Below the pieces are notes generated by a model. The model was not told the DNA's origin, made no database searches, and saw nothing but the letters and a program-made list of their open reading frames with translations. A program made the translations under genes and the position numbers. A DNA stretch of 64,000 nt, from the NCBI RefSeq assembly GCF_051027545.1, contig NZ_CP194902.1, positions 2,356,001 through 2,420,000 of the forward strand, in the 5' to 3' direction. Below are positions 17,206-27,242 of the stretch, in pieces (the stretch's first letter is position 1; each line of letters begins with the position of its first letter). The DNA is from Methylocaldum sp002005105 (GTDB lineage: Bacteria; Pseudomonadota; Gammaproteobacteria; Methylococcales; Methylococcaceae).

Positions 17206-18474
17206 ATGACTACGACTAACCGACCCAGTTGTAGCGACAATGATGAGCACGACGCACTTCATGTCGATGATGCCTTAGAGCGTATACTGAATGCCGTTTC
17301 CTCGGTCAGGGGTTACGAACAAGTCAGCATCCTCGAGGGCGTAACGAGAGTTTTGCATGACCCTGTGGTCTCGCCTTTAGATGTTCCATCCCATACCAAT
17401 GCGGCTGTCGACGGCTACGCCATACGAGGAACGGATTTGCCGGGCGCTGGAAGCATCGTGAAAATGGAGGTGGTAGGCGTGGCTCTGGCGGGAACGCCGT
17501 TTGTCGGCGCCGTGCTTCCAGGACAATCGGTACGCATTATGACCGGTGCGCCCATGCCGGCCGGTGCGGATACCGTGCTGATGCAGGAGCATGTCGATGT
17601 CGACGGGGATCGGATCTGCATAACCGGTGGGCGGCATCGCATGGCGGATAATGTCCGCATGGCTGGTGAGGACGTCAAGCGGGGCGAAACGGTTCTGAAC
17701 GGAGGACGCTATCTGACCCCACCGGATATCGGGCTGATCGCCTCGTTAGGCATAAGTGAAATCAAGGTCAAGCGGCGACCTCGGGTAGCGCTCTTATCGA
17801 CCGGAAACGAAGTGCATCAGCTAGGAAGATCCTTAGAGGCCGGCGGCATATACGACAGCAATCGCTATACGCTCCACTCGGCACTAAGACGGTTAAGTGT
17901 CAAGGTGATGGACCAGGGCATCGTGCCCGATGATCCCGAGCTACTAAGCGAAGCTTTGATAAGGGCTGCATCCGCTGCGGATGTGATCATTTCCTCGGGT
18001 GGCGTATCGGTAGGTGAAGCCGATTTCGTCAAGGAGGTTCTGTCTTCGATAGGCAATATCGGTTTTTGGAAGGTTGCCATGAAGCCGGGACGCCCCGTGG
18101 CTTTTGGTAGTATCGGCGCGTCGACATTCATCGGGTTGCCGGGTAACCCGGTCGCCGTGATGGTAAACTTTTACCAATTTGTCCTTCCATTACTGGAAAA
18201 GAAAATGGGAATTCTGGAGCGGCCGGTTATTCCCACACTGAAAGCCAAGTGTCTCGAGCGGCTTGCTAAAAAGCCGGGCCGCACGGAGTACCAGCGGGGC
18301 ATTCTCGAAAGAACCGAAACCGGTGACTGGGAAGTGCGTACGAGCGGCAAACAGGGTTCCGGCATTCTTCGCTCCATGAGCCTGGCAAACGCCATGATTA
18401 TTCTGGCGCACGATCGCGCTTCTGTGGAGCCCGGTGAAATGGTCGATGTTTTACCGTTTGCCTGCTTGATGTAG
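17206..18474 (+). CDS. moeA: Molybdopterin molybdenumtransferase MoeA
   Basis: A 422-residue protein. The PVVSPLDVPSHTNAAVDGYA region, GAPMPAGADTVLMQE, the substrate-binding SGGVSVGEADFVK block and the FIGLPGNPVAVMV segment are characteristic of MoeA. The enzyme inserts molybdate into adenylated molybdopterin to complete molybdenum cofactor. The ATG at 17206 (MTTTNRP) is chosen, because the frame upstream runs into the divergent radical SAM gene. No other molybdenum-cofactor gene is in the window. Confidence 0.93.
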   Translation: MTTTNRPSCSDNDEHDALHVDDALERILNAVSSVRGYEQVSILEGVTRVLHDPVVSPLDVPSHTNAAVDGYAIRGTDLPGAGSIVKMEVVGVALAGTPFVGAVLPGQSVRIMTGAPMPAGADTVLMQEHVDVDGDRICITGGRHRMADNVRMAGEDVKRGETVLNGGRYLTPPDIGLIASLGISEIKVKRRPRVALLSTGNEVHQLGRSLEAGGIYDSNRYTLHSALRRLSVKVMDQGIVPDDPELLSEALIRAASAADVIISSGGVSVGEADFVKEVLSSIGNIGFWKVAMKPGRPVAFGSIGASTFIGLPGNPVAVMVNFYQFVLPLLEKKMGILERPVIPTLKAKCLERLAKKPGRTEYQRGILERTETGDWEVRTSGKQGSGILRSMSLANAMIILAHDRASVEPGEMVDVLPFACLM

Positions 18475-18557
18475 GTTGCGAGAGTTTCTCAATGTTTCGG
18501 GCCGTTGGGTCCAAGCGGGCAGGCGTGTTTGGCTCGGGAGTGACTATAAACCTACGG

Positions 18558-18881
18558 CTAGGCTTTACGCGAATCCACCGCCTTGCTCGAATGCCAAAAG
18601 CCGAGGCCGATTCCGTGCTGTGACTCCCGCACGATAACCACCGAATAGCGAGCCAACCTCACCAAGTTTCCATGTTCGAGCGTAAAGACCAGCCGAGCCG
18701 GTTCACCGATGAGCCGTTTCAGCGGTTTGGTAGTCTCAATGAAGACGCCTGAACGGCTTATGTTCTTCGCGACGCCACGCAATGGGGCGCTCGATGGCAT
18801 GATTAGATAGGCGGAAATTCGCGAATCCAACCGCGGGGCACGCCGACGTTCCTTTTCCGAATTTGTTTTGCTTCCTAACAT
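18558..18881 (-). CDS. PilZ domain protein
   Basis: A 107-residue single-domain protein. RRRAPR (12-17) supplies the RxxxR c-di-GMP arm, and N40-I-S42-R-S-G45 the (D/N)xSxxG motif; both are needed for ligand binding. The rest is a beta-barrel type sequence. Such small PilZ proteins act as c-di-GMP receptors that bind partner proteins, often in motility or exopolysaccharide control. It is a single gene convergent with moeA. Confidence 0.85.
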   Translation of the reverse strand: MLGSKTNSEKERRRAPRLDSRISAYLIMPSSAPLRGVAKNISRSGVFIETTKPLKRLIGEPARLVFTLEHGNLVRLARYSVVIVRESQHGIGLGFWHSSKAVDSRKA

Positions 18882-19308
18882 ATGGGGCGACCGGTTGTCT
18901 TAAAAGTAGAGTCGCTCACAAACGCTGCACTATCACGGCAATTGATGAGCGGGCGATGTTTTTGTGCCTCGGATCTGGCTACCGGACGATAATACCAGGT
19001 GATCAAAGCTCATAAAATCGCTAGCCGAGCAGTTTTTCAGATTAGCTTTTCTGGCGTAATCGGCTCGTAGTCTGTAACATTTTCCGATTGGACTTTTTTT
19101 TCTAACAATACAACGTTGACCTCGTTCAGAAGGCAAAGTCAGAGTTGCACAGTTCTGTAATCACTGGATCAACGGTTCAACAAACATGCCAGAAATTCTT
19201 TCGTTTCAAGCAATCTAAAGGTCGGAATTCAATAGATGACTTGTCGCTTGCTTGTCTGCATTCGAAAAAATTAGCTGGAAGCCCTTAATCAGTGGAGGAA
19301 CCTTTCCT
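18882..19308. other. Intergenic control region upstream of aceE
   Basis: About 430 bases with no convincing gene. AATCGG (19058-19063) and CCGATT (19084-19089) form a long-loop hairpin followed by eight T at about 19094-19101, a weak terminator-like element on the plus strand. The promoter of the pyruvate dehydrogenase operon should lie here, but no clear PdhR-type site or consensus promoter could be picked by eye. Confidence 0.45.
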
Positions 19309-21996
19309 ATGTCCGCCGTGAGTCCGTCTCACCCATCGCAAAACCTTAAGAGCGTCAACGATATCGATCCCGAAGAAACCCGAGAATGGTTGGAGGCCCT
19401 GGAGGCCGTTATCGAGACTGAAGGTATCGAGCGTGCGCATTTCCTGATCGAAAGCTTGGTCGATCAGGCACGCCGCGCGGGGGCGAACCTGCCTTATAAG
19501 GCGAATACGGCGTACATCAATACCATTCCGCCCCACATGGAACCCCGCTTGCCGGGCGATGCCGGTTTGGAGCAGCGCATCCGCTCTTATATCCGCTGGA
19601 ACGCGATGGCGATGGTTGTCCGAGCCAACCGTAAAACCAGCGAATACGGTGGACATATTGCCACCTTCGCTTCAGCTGCGACGCTTTACGACGTGGGTTT
19701 CAACCATTTTTTCCATGCCGCCAATGGGAACCACGGCGGGGATCTGATTTACTTTCAGGGGCACGCCGCTCCCGGCATCTACGCCCGTGCGTTTCTGGAA
19801 GGACGCCTGAACGAAGAACAGCTGGACAGTTTTCGCGCCGAAATCGGCGGCAACGGTCTTTCCTCCTATCCACATCCCTGGTTGATGCCAGATTTTTGGC
19901 AGTTTCCGACGGTATCCATGGGGCTTGGTCCGCTGATGGCGATTTATCAAGCGCGCTTCATGAAATATTTGGAGGATCGGGGGATTCTGGCGACCTCGGG
20001 CCGCAAAGTCTGGTGTTTCTGCGGCGACGGCGAAATGGATGAGCCGGAATCCATGGGAGCCATCGGGCTTGCCGGCAGGGAGAAATTGGACAATCTCATC
20101 TTTGTCATCAATTGCAATCTGCAGCGGCTCGACGGGCCAGTGCGGGGCGACGGCAAGATCATCCAGGAACTTGAGGCGGAGTTCCGCGGTGCCGGCTGGA
20201 ATGTCATCAAAGTCATCTGGGGTTCCTATTGGGATCCTCTGCTGGCCAAAGACAAAGACGGCCTCTTGAAGAAGCGCATGGAAGAGGCCGTGGATGGCGA
20301 GTATCAAGCCTACAAAGCGAAAGGCGGTGCCTACACCCGCGAGCACTTCTTCGGCAAGTATCCGGAGCTGAAGGAGATGGTGGCCAATATGTCCGACGAG
20401 GACATCTGGCGCCTGAATCGTGGCGGGCACGACCCGCACAAGGTCTACGCCGCTTATCATGCGGCGGTAAACCATACCGGACAGCCGACGGTGATCCTGG
20501 CCAAGACGGTCAAGGGTTATGGCATGGGCAGCGCGGGCGAAGGGCTCATGACCACGCACCAGCAAAAGAAAATGGACGAACAGGCGATCCGCCACTTCCG
20601 GGATCGTTTCAATATTCCCATTCCCGATGACCAGCTGATGGAGTTGCCGTACTACAAGCCGCCGGAAGACAGTGCGGAGCAGCGCTACATGCACGAGCGT
20701 CGAAAGAGCCTGGGCGGATACGTGCCGCAACGGCGACGCGACGCGCCGCTTTTGCAGGTGCCGGAGCTGGATGTCTTCGAACCTCTGCTGAAGGGCACCG
20801 AAGATCGGGAAATGTCGACTACGATGGCGTTCGTGCGCATCCTGACGCTGCTGTTGCGGGATAAAAAATTGGGTAAGTACGTCGTACCCATCGTACCGGA
20901 CGAGGCCCGAACTTTCGGTATGGAGGGACTTTTCCGCCAATACGGTATTTACTCTTCCGTCGGGCAGTTGTACGTTCCTGCGGATGCCGGCGGAGTGATG
21001 TACTACAAGGAGGACAAATCAGGGCAGATCCTGGAAGAGGGCATTTCGGAGGCGGGCTCCATGTGCTCCTGGCTCGCGGCCGGTACGGCTTATACCAACC
21101 ACAACATCCAGATGATCCCGTTCTACATCTACTACTCGATGTTCGGATATCAACGGGTGGGGGATCTGATGTGGGCCGCGGGCGATATGCAGGCGCGCGG
21201 CTTCTTGATGGGAGGAACTGCTGGACGTACGACGCTGGCGGGCGAGGGTTTGCAGCATCAGGACGGGCATAGTCACGTCAGCATGTCGGCGATTCCAAAT
21301 TGCGTAGCTTACGATCCTTGCTTTTCCTACGAACTGGCCGTGATTATTCAAGACGGCCTCAGGCGTATGTATCAGGAGGGCGAGAGCATCTTCTACTACG
21401 TCACCGTCATGAATGAAAATTATACTCATCCTGACATGCCGGCCGGCGCGCGCGAAGGGATCGTCAAGGGCATGTATAAGCTCAAGGACGCCGGCGAATC
21501 GGCTCAAGCCCAGATTTTGGCCAGCGGTACGATACTCCGCGAGGCCATCGTCGCGGCGGAGTTGCTGGAGCAGGACTTCGGCGTAAAAGCGAACGTTTGG
21601 AGCGTCACCAGCTTTACCGAACTGCGCCGTGACGGACTCGACAAACAGCGCTGGAATCTCCTGCATCCGGATCAGCCGCCCCGCGTCAGCTACGTGGAGG
21701 ATTGCCTGGCCGGAACCCAGGGGCCGATCATCGCGGCATCCGACTATATTAAAATGCTCGCCGATCAAATCCGGCCCTTTGTTCCGAGATCCTATACGGT
21801 GCTGGGTACCGACGGCTTTGGTCGCAGCGATCAACGTTCCGAATTGCGGAGATTTTTTGAGGTGGATCGGCATTACATCGCATTTACGACACTAAAAGCC
21901 TTAGTCGATGAGGGCGGCGTGGCGACTTCTACACTGACGGAAGCTATGGCTAAATACGGCATCGATCCGGAAAAGCCCAATCCAGTGAAGGTGTAA
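19309..21996 (+). CDS. aceE: Pyruvate dehydrogenase E1 component, homodimeric type
   Basis: An 895-residue protein, close to the 887 of E. coli AceE. The thiamine diphosphate motif begins GDGEMDEPES at 239-248. The C-terminal part has the NHNIQMIPFYIYYSMFGYQR and HQDGHSH segments of the E1 active site. It decarboxylates pyruvate and acetylates the lipoyl group of AceF. The ATG at 19309 with GGAGGA upstream is chosen over a TTG 57 bases earlier. aceF follows after 10 bases. Confidence 0.96.
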   Translation: MSAVSPSHPSQNLKSVNDIDPEETREWLEALEAVIETEGIERAHFLIESLVDQARRAGANLPYKANTAYINTIPPHMEPRLPGDAGLEQRIRSYIRWNAMAMVVRANRKTSEYGGHIATFASAATLYDVGFNHFFHAANGNHGGDLIYFQGHAAPGIYARAFLEGRLNEEQLDSFRAEIGGNGLSSYPHPWLMPDFWQFPTVSMGLGPLMAIYQARFMKYLEDRGILATSGRKVWCFCGDGEMDEPESMGAIGLAGREKLDNLIFVINCNLQRLDGPVRGDGKIIQELEAEFRGAGWNVIKVIWGSYWDPLLAKDKDGLLKKRMEEAVDGEYQAYKAKGGAYTREHFFGKYPELKEMVANMSDEDIWRLNRGGHDPHKVYAAYHAAVNHTGQPTVILAKTVKGYGMGSAGEGLMTTHQQKKMDEQAIRHFRDRFNIPIPDDQLMELPYYKPPEDSAEQRYMHERRKSLGGYVPQRRRDAPLLQVPELDVFEPLLKGTEDREMSTTMAFVRILTLLLRDKKLGKYVVPIVPDEARTFGMEGLFRQYGIYSSVGQLYVPADAGGVMYYKEDKSGQILEEGISEAGSMCSWLAAGTAYTNHNIQMIPFYIYYSMFGYQRVGDLMWAAGDMQARGFLMGGTAGRTTLAGEGLQHQDGHSHVSMSAIPNCVAYDPCFSYELAVIIQDGLRRMYQEGESIFYYVTVMNENYTHPDMPAGAREGIVKGMYKLKDAGESAQAQILASGTILREAIVAAELLEQDFGVKANVWSVTSFTELRRDGLDKQRWNLLHPDQPPRVSYVEDCLAGTQGPIIAASDYIKMLADQIRPFVPRSYTVLGTDGFGRSDQRSELRRFFEVDRHYIAFTTLKALVDEGGVATSTLTEAMAKYGIDPEKPNPVKV

Positions 21997-22006
21997 AGGA
22001 ATCGCT

Positions 22007-23350
22007 ATGGCAGTGCTAAAAGAAGTCGTAGTTCCCGATATCGGGGATTTCAAGAACGTCGAGATCATCGAAGTGCTAGTTAAGCCGGGGGATGTAATCA
22101 AGGCCGACGATTCCTTGATTACGCTGGAAAGCGATAAAGCGGCGATGGAGGTGCCTTCGCCGTTTTCCGGCGTGGTGAAAGAAATGCAGGTCAATGTCGG
22201 TGATCGGGTGAGCATGGGGTCGCCGATATTGCAGTTGGAGCTTGCTGATCGGGCCCAGCCGGAACGGGAAGAGAAAGCTCCGCCTGAGGCGGAAGCGGAA
22301 GCTGGAAAGATCGTCTCCGGCGAAGCGGCGCCCAAGCCCGTTGCCGAGCAGCCCGCGCCTTCCTCAGTAGCAGAGCCGGAAGCGAAGCCGAAGCCCGCGC
22401 CGGCCATCGCCGAACGAGCTTTAAAAGTTGTTGAAGAGCATGCGCATCCTCCTCATGCGAGCCCATCGATTCGGAAGTTCGCCCGTGAATTGGGGGCTGA
22501 GCTTCAGAAAATTCAAGGCACCGGGCCAAAAGGCCGTATTTTGAAGGAGGATGTTCAGGCATTCGTAAAAGCGAGCCTGAAGCGGGTCGAGCAAGCGATG
22601 GCTGGTGGTGTTTTCGCCATTCCGCCTCAGCCGGAAATTGATTTCGCTCAGTTCGGCACCGTCGATAGACAGCCGTTGTCCCGCATCAAGAAGCTTTCCG
22701 GCCCGAATCTGCTTCGGAGTTGGATGAGCATTCCCCATGTGACGCAACACGATGAAGCCGACATCACCGATCTCGAAGCCTTTCGCCAGTCGCTCAAGAG
22801 CGAGGCGGAAAAGCAGAATGTGAAGCTGACCTTTCTGCCATTCGTCATCAAGGCCGTAGCGGCAGCGCTCAAAGAGTTTCCGACGTTTAATTCATCCCTC
22901 GCAGCCAACGGCGAAGAGCTGATCCTTAAAAAGTACTATCACTTGGGCGTGGCGGTGGATACTCCGGAAGGCCTAGTGGTGCCCGTAGTTCGGGATGTCG
23001 ATCAAAAAGGCATTTTCGACTTGGCTAGGGAATTGGCAGAACTCGGCGCGAAAGCCCGTGGCAAGAAACTGCGCAACAACGATCTCGAAGGGGCGTCGTT
23101 TACTATCTCGAGCCTCGGCGGAATCGGCGGTACGGCTTTTACGCCCATCATCAATCCGCCTCAAGTGGCAATACTTGGTTTGTCCCGAGCGCAAACCAAG
23201 CCCGTTTACCTGGACGGACAGTTCGTTCCGCGCCTGATGTTGCCATTGTCCCTGTCGTACGATCATCGCGTCATCGATGGAGCCGAGGCGGCACGATTCA
23301 CGGTTTATTTGGCTGGATTGCTGGCCGAACTGCGGCGAGTCCTTTTATAG
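22007..23350 (+). CDS. aceF: Pyruvate dehydrogenase E2, dihydrolipoamide acetyltransferase
   Basis: A 447-residue protein with one lipoyl domain (1-80, lipoyl lysine Lys44 in ESDKAAME), whereas E. coli AceF has three. An Ala/Pro/Glu-rich linker follows, then a peripheral subunit-binding domain (about 145-185, ASPSIRKFARELG), then the acyltransferase domain ending in SYDHRVIDGAEAARF with the catalytic histidine. It forms the core of the complex, between E1 upstream and E3 downstream. Confidence 0.95.
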   Translation: MAVLKEVVVPDIGDFKNVEIIEVLVKPGDVIKADDSLITLESDKAAMEVPSPFSGVVKEMQVNVGDRVSMGSPILQLELADRAQPEREEKAPPEAEAEAGKIVSGEAAPKPVAEQPAPSSVAEPEAKPKPAPAIAERALKVVEEHAHPPHASPSIRKFARELGAELQKIQGTGPKGRILKEDVQAFVKASLKRVEQAMAGGVFAIPPQPEIDFAQFGTVDRQPLSRIKKLSGPNLLRSWMSIPHVTQHDEADITDLEAFRQSLKSEAEKQNVKLTFLPFVIKAVAAALKEFPTFNSSLAANGEELILKKYYHLGVAVDTPEGLVVPVVRDVDQKGIFDLARELAELGAKARGKKLRNNDLEGASFTISSLGGIGGTAFTPIINPPQVAILGLSRAQTKPVYLDGQFVPRLMLPLSLSYDHRVIDGAEAARFTVYLAGLLAELRRVLL

Positions 23351-23448
23351 AAGCCGGGATGCTTTGAGGCTTGCCGGCAAACCGGTTCGATACAACTTGC
23401 GATGGAACGCTAATCTGCAATTTTTTCTTAATAGAAGGTATACGTTCG

Positions 23449-24870
23449 ATGTCCGATACATCTAGTCTACATGCCGAAGTTGTCGTTTTGGGCGGCGGTC
23501 CGGGTGGTTATACCGCCGCTTTTCGAGCCGCCGACTTGGGCAGACAGGTGGTTTTGGTCGAGCGTTATCCGGTGTTGGGGGGCGTTTGTCTAAATGTCGG
23601 ATGTATTCCTTCGAAAGCATTGCTGCATGCCGCCAAGGTCATTCAGGAGGCGCAGGAATCTTCAAGTTTTGGACTGAATTTCGGTTCGCCGAACGTTGAT
23701 TTGGACAAGCTGCGCGACTGGAAGAACAAAGTCGTGAAGACACTTACGACGGGGCTTGCAGGCTTGGCCAAGCAGCGCAAAGTTACCATCGTCAACGGCG
23801 TGGGCAAATTCTCTTCGGACCGAACGCTACAGGTTGAAACGGCAGATGGCACAAAGACGGTCAGTTTCGATCACGCCATCATCGCAGCCGGCTCGCAGCC
23901 GGTACAGATTCCGGGTTTCCCTCACGACGATCCGCGCATGATGGATTCCACGGATGCCTTGGAACTCGCCGAAGTGCCTAAGCGTCTTCTGATCATCGGC
24001 GGCGGCATCATCGGCTTGGAAATGGCCACTGTTTATCATGCGCTTGGTTCGAAGATCACGGTTGTCGAACTGATGGACCAGATCATTCCGGGCTGCGATG
24101 CGGATCTGGTTAAGCCGTTGTATCAGCGCATCAAGAAACAGTACGAGAATATTTTCCTTAAGACGAAGGTAACGCGCATCGAAGCGAAGTCGGAAGGATT
24201 GCAGGTTTATTTCGAAGGCGGTGAAGGCGCCCCCGAATCAGACTTGTTCGACCGCATCCTGGTCGCCGTAGGCCGGAAGCCAAACGGAAATCTGATCGGT
24301 GCGGAGAATGCCGGCGTCAAAGTCGACGACAAAGGCTTCATTCCGGTAGACACCTGTCAGCGAACCAATGTGCCTCATATTTACGCCATCGGCGATATCG
24401 TGGGCAATCCGATGCTGGCACACAAAGCGACTCACGAGGCGAAAGTGGCGGCGGAAGTCATTTCCGGAGAGCGCTCGGCGTTTCAGGCGTTAACTATTCC
24501 CTCGGTAGCTTACACCGATCCAGAGGTGGCCTGGATGGGACTTACGGAAAATCAGGCAAAAGCTCAAGGGATTGCCTACGACAAAGCCGCATTTCCCTGG
24601 GCGGCGAGCGGGCGGGCTCTAGGCATCGATCGCAAAGAGGGCGTAACCAAGATTTTGTGCGATAAAGAGACTAAGCGGATTCTGGGGGCAGGGATCGTCG
24701 GGCCTAATGCGGGGGAGCTTATCAGCGAGGCCGTTCTGGCGCTCGAGATGGGCGCCGATATGGAAGATATCGCCTTGACTATTCACCCGCATCCGACCTT
24801 GTCGGAAACCTTTGCGTTTGCCGCCGAGATGCTGGAAGGCAGTATTACGGACCTTTATATTCGAAAGTAG
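23449..24870 (+). CDS. lpd: Dihydrolipoyl dehydrogenase (E3)
   Basis: A 473-residue flavoprotein. The FAD dinucleotide fold GGGPGG is at 15-20 and the redox disulfide GGVCLNVGCIPSK uses Cys47 and Cys52. The second NAD fold IIGGGIIGLEMA is mid-protein, and the C-terminal HPHPTLSE holds the catalytic histidine. It reoxidises dihydrolipoamide with NAD. The ATG at 23449 is preceded by AGAAGG; the frame upstream is non-conserved. It is the third gene of aceE-aceF-lpd, about 100 bases after aceF. Confidence 0.96.
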   Translation: MSDTSSLHAEVVVLGGGPGGYTAAFRAADLGRQVVLVERYPVLGGVCLNVGCIPSKALLHAAKVIQEAQESSSFGLNFGSPNVDLDKLRDWKNKVVKTLTTGLAGLAKQRKVTIVNGVGKFSSDRTLQVETADGTKTVSFDHAIIAAGSQPVQIPGFPHDDPRMMDSTDALELAEVPKRLLIIGGGIIGLEMATVYHALGSKITVVELMDQIIPGCDADLVKPLYQRIKKQYENIFLKTKVTRIEAKSEGLQVYFEGGEGAPESDLFDRILVAVGRKPNGNLIGAENAGVKVDDKGFIPVDTCQRTNVPHIYAIGDIVGNPMLAHKATHEAKVAAEVISGERSAFQALTIPSVAYTDPEVAWMGLTENQAKAQGIAYDKAAFPWAASGRALGIDRKEGVTKILCDKETKRILGAGIVGPNAGELISEAVLALEMGADMEDIALTIHPHPTLSETFAFAAEMLEGSITDLYIRK

Positions 24871-24947
24871 GCCGAATTCGCGCCGGAGGAGAGCATCCAG
24901 AGGGCGCTCTCTTATCCGCGCAACGTGTTCCTTCGGCGCAAAATTTT

Positions 24948-26279
24948 TCAGTCGGATGACTGCGAATCGGGTTGAGGCTCGAGACGTCCTGGATCTCTGC
25001 TCCGCTTGCCTCCGTTCCATGGCGCGACTTTGAACAGTAGTAGCATGCCTGGAAGGGTGAGCGCGAAGCAAACCCAAAAGAAGCGTTCCCAGCCTAGCGC
25101 TTCGATGTGAAGCAGCGAAATGTTTCCCATCTTAATGTCCCCACCTTCGACGAGAAAGCCGGTGAATGCATTGGCCAGCGTCCGTGGCGTTGCGGCCAGG
25201 CTGGTAAACAGCGCGAACTGGGTGGCGGTGTACGCCGGATTGGTGGCGGTGGCGATGTAGGCAACGAACGCGGCCGTGCCCAATCCGACACCGAACGCCT
25301 CGGCGCCGATAACGGCAGCCAGGCCAGCCAAGGTATGGCCGGCCGTGGCAAGCCAGGCAAAGCCGAGAATCACCAGCGCCTGTAAAACGCCAAATACCCA
25401 AAGAGACCGATGTATCCCCAGGGAAATCATCCATATTCCACCTAAAATGCCGCCTGCAACGTTAGGCCAAAGTCCGGCATGCTTGGCGATCACGCCGATT
25501 TCGGTCTTGCTGTAGCCCATGTCTAAATAAAAGGGCGTGGCCAGCGCCGTTGCCATGCTATCGCCCAGCTTGTAAAAAAAGATGAATCCCAGGACCGTTA
25601 ACGCGCCGCTCCAACCCTTTCGTTGAACAAATTCACGAAAAGGATCGACTAAGGCTTGACGTAGCGTCGGAGGGGCGTGGCTGGAAAACTCCGGTTCGGT
25701 TCCGATGAGCGTCAGGAGAATGCCGGGGAACATGAACAGGGCCGTGATCAAGTAGACGGCGTCCCAAGACAAATAATCAGCGAGGATCAGCGACAGAGAT
25801 CCCGGTACGAGCCCGGCGATTTTGTACGCATTCACGTGGATCACATTGCCAAGTCCTTGCTCTTCGTCCCTGAGAATCTCTCGCCGAAAGGCATCGATTG
25901 CAATGTCCTGGGTTGCTGAAAATAGTGCTACCGCTACCGCCAGCCAACGAATGGTCGCGATGTCTGGAACGGGAGCGAGCCAACCAAAAGCGGGAATCGA
26001 GAGCAGCAGTGCAATTTGGGTAATCAGCATCCAAGTCCGGCGTCGCCCCATTGGTAGACCGTATCGGTCACAGAGTGGCGCCCACAAAAACTTCCAGATG
26101 TAAGGAAATTGAACGAGAGCCAGCAACCCGATCTCTTTGAGGTCGACACCTCCGTCGCGTAGCCAGGCCGAAATCAGGCTGATCAGCACGAATAGAGGCA
26201 ACCCCGAGGAAAACCCCGTGAGGACGCAGATCAACATCCGTCTGTTAAATAGCGCGTCACGCCAGGAAAGGGTAGTCAT
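24948..26279 (-). CDS. ampG: AmpG-like MFS transporter (muropeptide permease)
   Basis: A 443-residue polytopic membrane protein with about 12-14 hydrophobic segments. FSSGLPLFVLISLISAWLR, FPYIWKFLWAPLCDRYGLP and ALFSATQDIAIDAFRRE are the AmpG signature regions. AmpG imports anhydromuropeptides for recycling, which NagZ (9596-10642) then trims. The ATG at 26279 is selected because MTTLSWRDAL aligns with the family start. It overlaps the end of xthA by about 23 bases, so the two are likely co-transcribed. Confidence 0.85.
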   Translation of the reverse strand: MTTLSWRDALFNRRMLICVLTGFSSGLPLFVLISLISAWLRDGGVDLKEIGLLALVQFPYIWKFLWAPLCDRYGLPMGRRRTWMLITQIALLLSIPAFGWLAPVPDIATIRWLAVAVALFSATQDIAIDAFRREILRDEEQGLGNVIHVNAYKIAGLVPGSLSLILADYLSWDAVYLITALFMFPGILLTLIGTEPEFSSHAPPTLRQALVDPFREFVQRKGWSGALTVLGFIFFYKLGDSMATALATPFYLDMGYSKTEIGVIAKHAGLWPNVAGGILGGIWMISLGIHRSLWVFGVLQALVILGFAWLATAGHTLAGLAAVIGAEAFGVGLGTAAFVAYIATATNPAYTATQFALFTSLAATPRTLANAFTGFLVEGGDIKMGNISLLHIEALGWERFFWVCFALTLPGMLLLFKVAPWNGGKRSRDPGRLEPQPDSQSSD

Positions 26280-27036
26280 AATCGATGGTGAGTGGCGCAT
26301 GGTCGGAAAAGCGCTCTTCCTTGTAAACATGGGCGGCGAGGATTGCTTCCCGGAGAGTGGGGCTGGTCACGTGATAATCGATACGCCAACCCACGTTCTT
26401 GGCCCAAGCCTGACCGCGATTCGACCACCAGGTATACTGTTCAGGCTCCTGATTGACGACACGAAAGGCATCGACCCAGCCGTCCTCCTCGAATACGACA
26501 TCCAGCCAAGCACGCTCTTCGGGCAGGAACCCGGAGTTTTTCTGGTTGGATCGCCAATTCTTGAGATCAATGGGTTTATGGGCGATATTCCAGTCGCCGC
26601 AGAAAATATAATTGCGCCCGGACTGTGCGCATTCCCGAAGATACGGCAGGAAGCGGTTCATGAAATCGAACTTCACCGCTTGCCGTTCTTCGCTGGACGA
26701 TCCGGAAGGCAAGTATAGGGAAACGACGCTTAGCGGGCCGAATCGGGCCTCGAGATAACGCCCCTCGGCGTCCATGTCAGGCCAGCCAATGCCCTGAATG
26801 ACTTCGTCCGGTTCCCGTCGGCTATACAATGCCACACCGCTGTAGCCCTTTTTGACAGCATCCAGGTAGTAGCACTGGTACCCTTTAGGCCAGTAGATAG
26901 GGTCTTCCAGTTGGTGTGTCTGAGCCTTGGTTTCCTGTAGGCAGACAACGTCGGCATTCTGTTTATCCATCCAGTGGAAAAAGCCTTTGCGCGCTGCTGA
27001 CCGCACGCCGTTAACATTGAGGGAAACTATACGCAT
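26257..27036 (-). CDS. xthA: Exodeoxyribonuclease III (AP endonuclease)
   Basis: A 259-residue member of the EEP nuclease family. MRIVSLNVNGVRSA, the metal-binding VVCLQETKAQ, IFCGDWNIAH and the C-terminal SDHAPLTIDY with the catalytic Asp-His are all present. It cleaves at abasic sites and degrades DNA 3' to 5'. The ampG-like gene overlaps its 3' end. Confidence 0.94.
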   Translation of the reverse strand: MRIVSLNVNGVRSAARKGFFHWMDKQNADVVCLQETKAQTHQLEDPIYWPKGYQCYYLDAVKKGYSGVALYSRREPDEVIQGIGWPDMDAEGRYLEARFGPLSVVSLYLPSGSSSEERQAVKFDFMNRFLPYLRECAQSGRNYIFCGDWNIAHKPIDLKNWRSNQKNSGFLPEERAWLDVVFEEDGWVDAFRVVNQEPEQYTWWSNRGQAWAKNVGWRIDYHVTSPTLREAILAAHVYKEERFSDHAPLTIDYDYPFLA

Positions 27037-27165
27037 TATGGTTTATATCTCAGATAGGTATATAGCCGCTAGAGTGCTGTCGCCGAAAATGGAAATAAAG
27101 GCTGATGCGGGTGGGCCGATGTTCAGTTGGAAGCAGGACGATCCGCGCTAAAGAGTGCGTCCATC

Positions 27166-27194
27166 TTGCAGTGAAGAGCCGTTTTAAGTACCAT
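27166..27194 (+). promoter_or_regulatory. Candidate promoter of rpmE
   Basis: TTGCAG (27166-27171) and TACCAT (27189-27194) are spaced by 17 bases, giving a leader of about 42 bases to the rpmE start. Confidence 0.4.
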
Positions 27195-27242
27195 GAAAAA
27201 TTTGTCGTCCCTTTGTTCTGATTTCCTGGAGAAAGCCTCATT

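Noticed and set aside
19672..20940. Long open frame on the minus strand inside aceE
   Set aside because: It is antisense to a well-conserved gene, has no family motif, and is explained by the codon bias of aceE.
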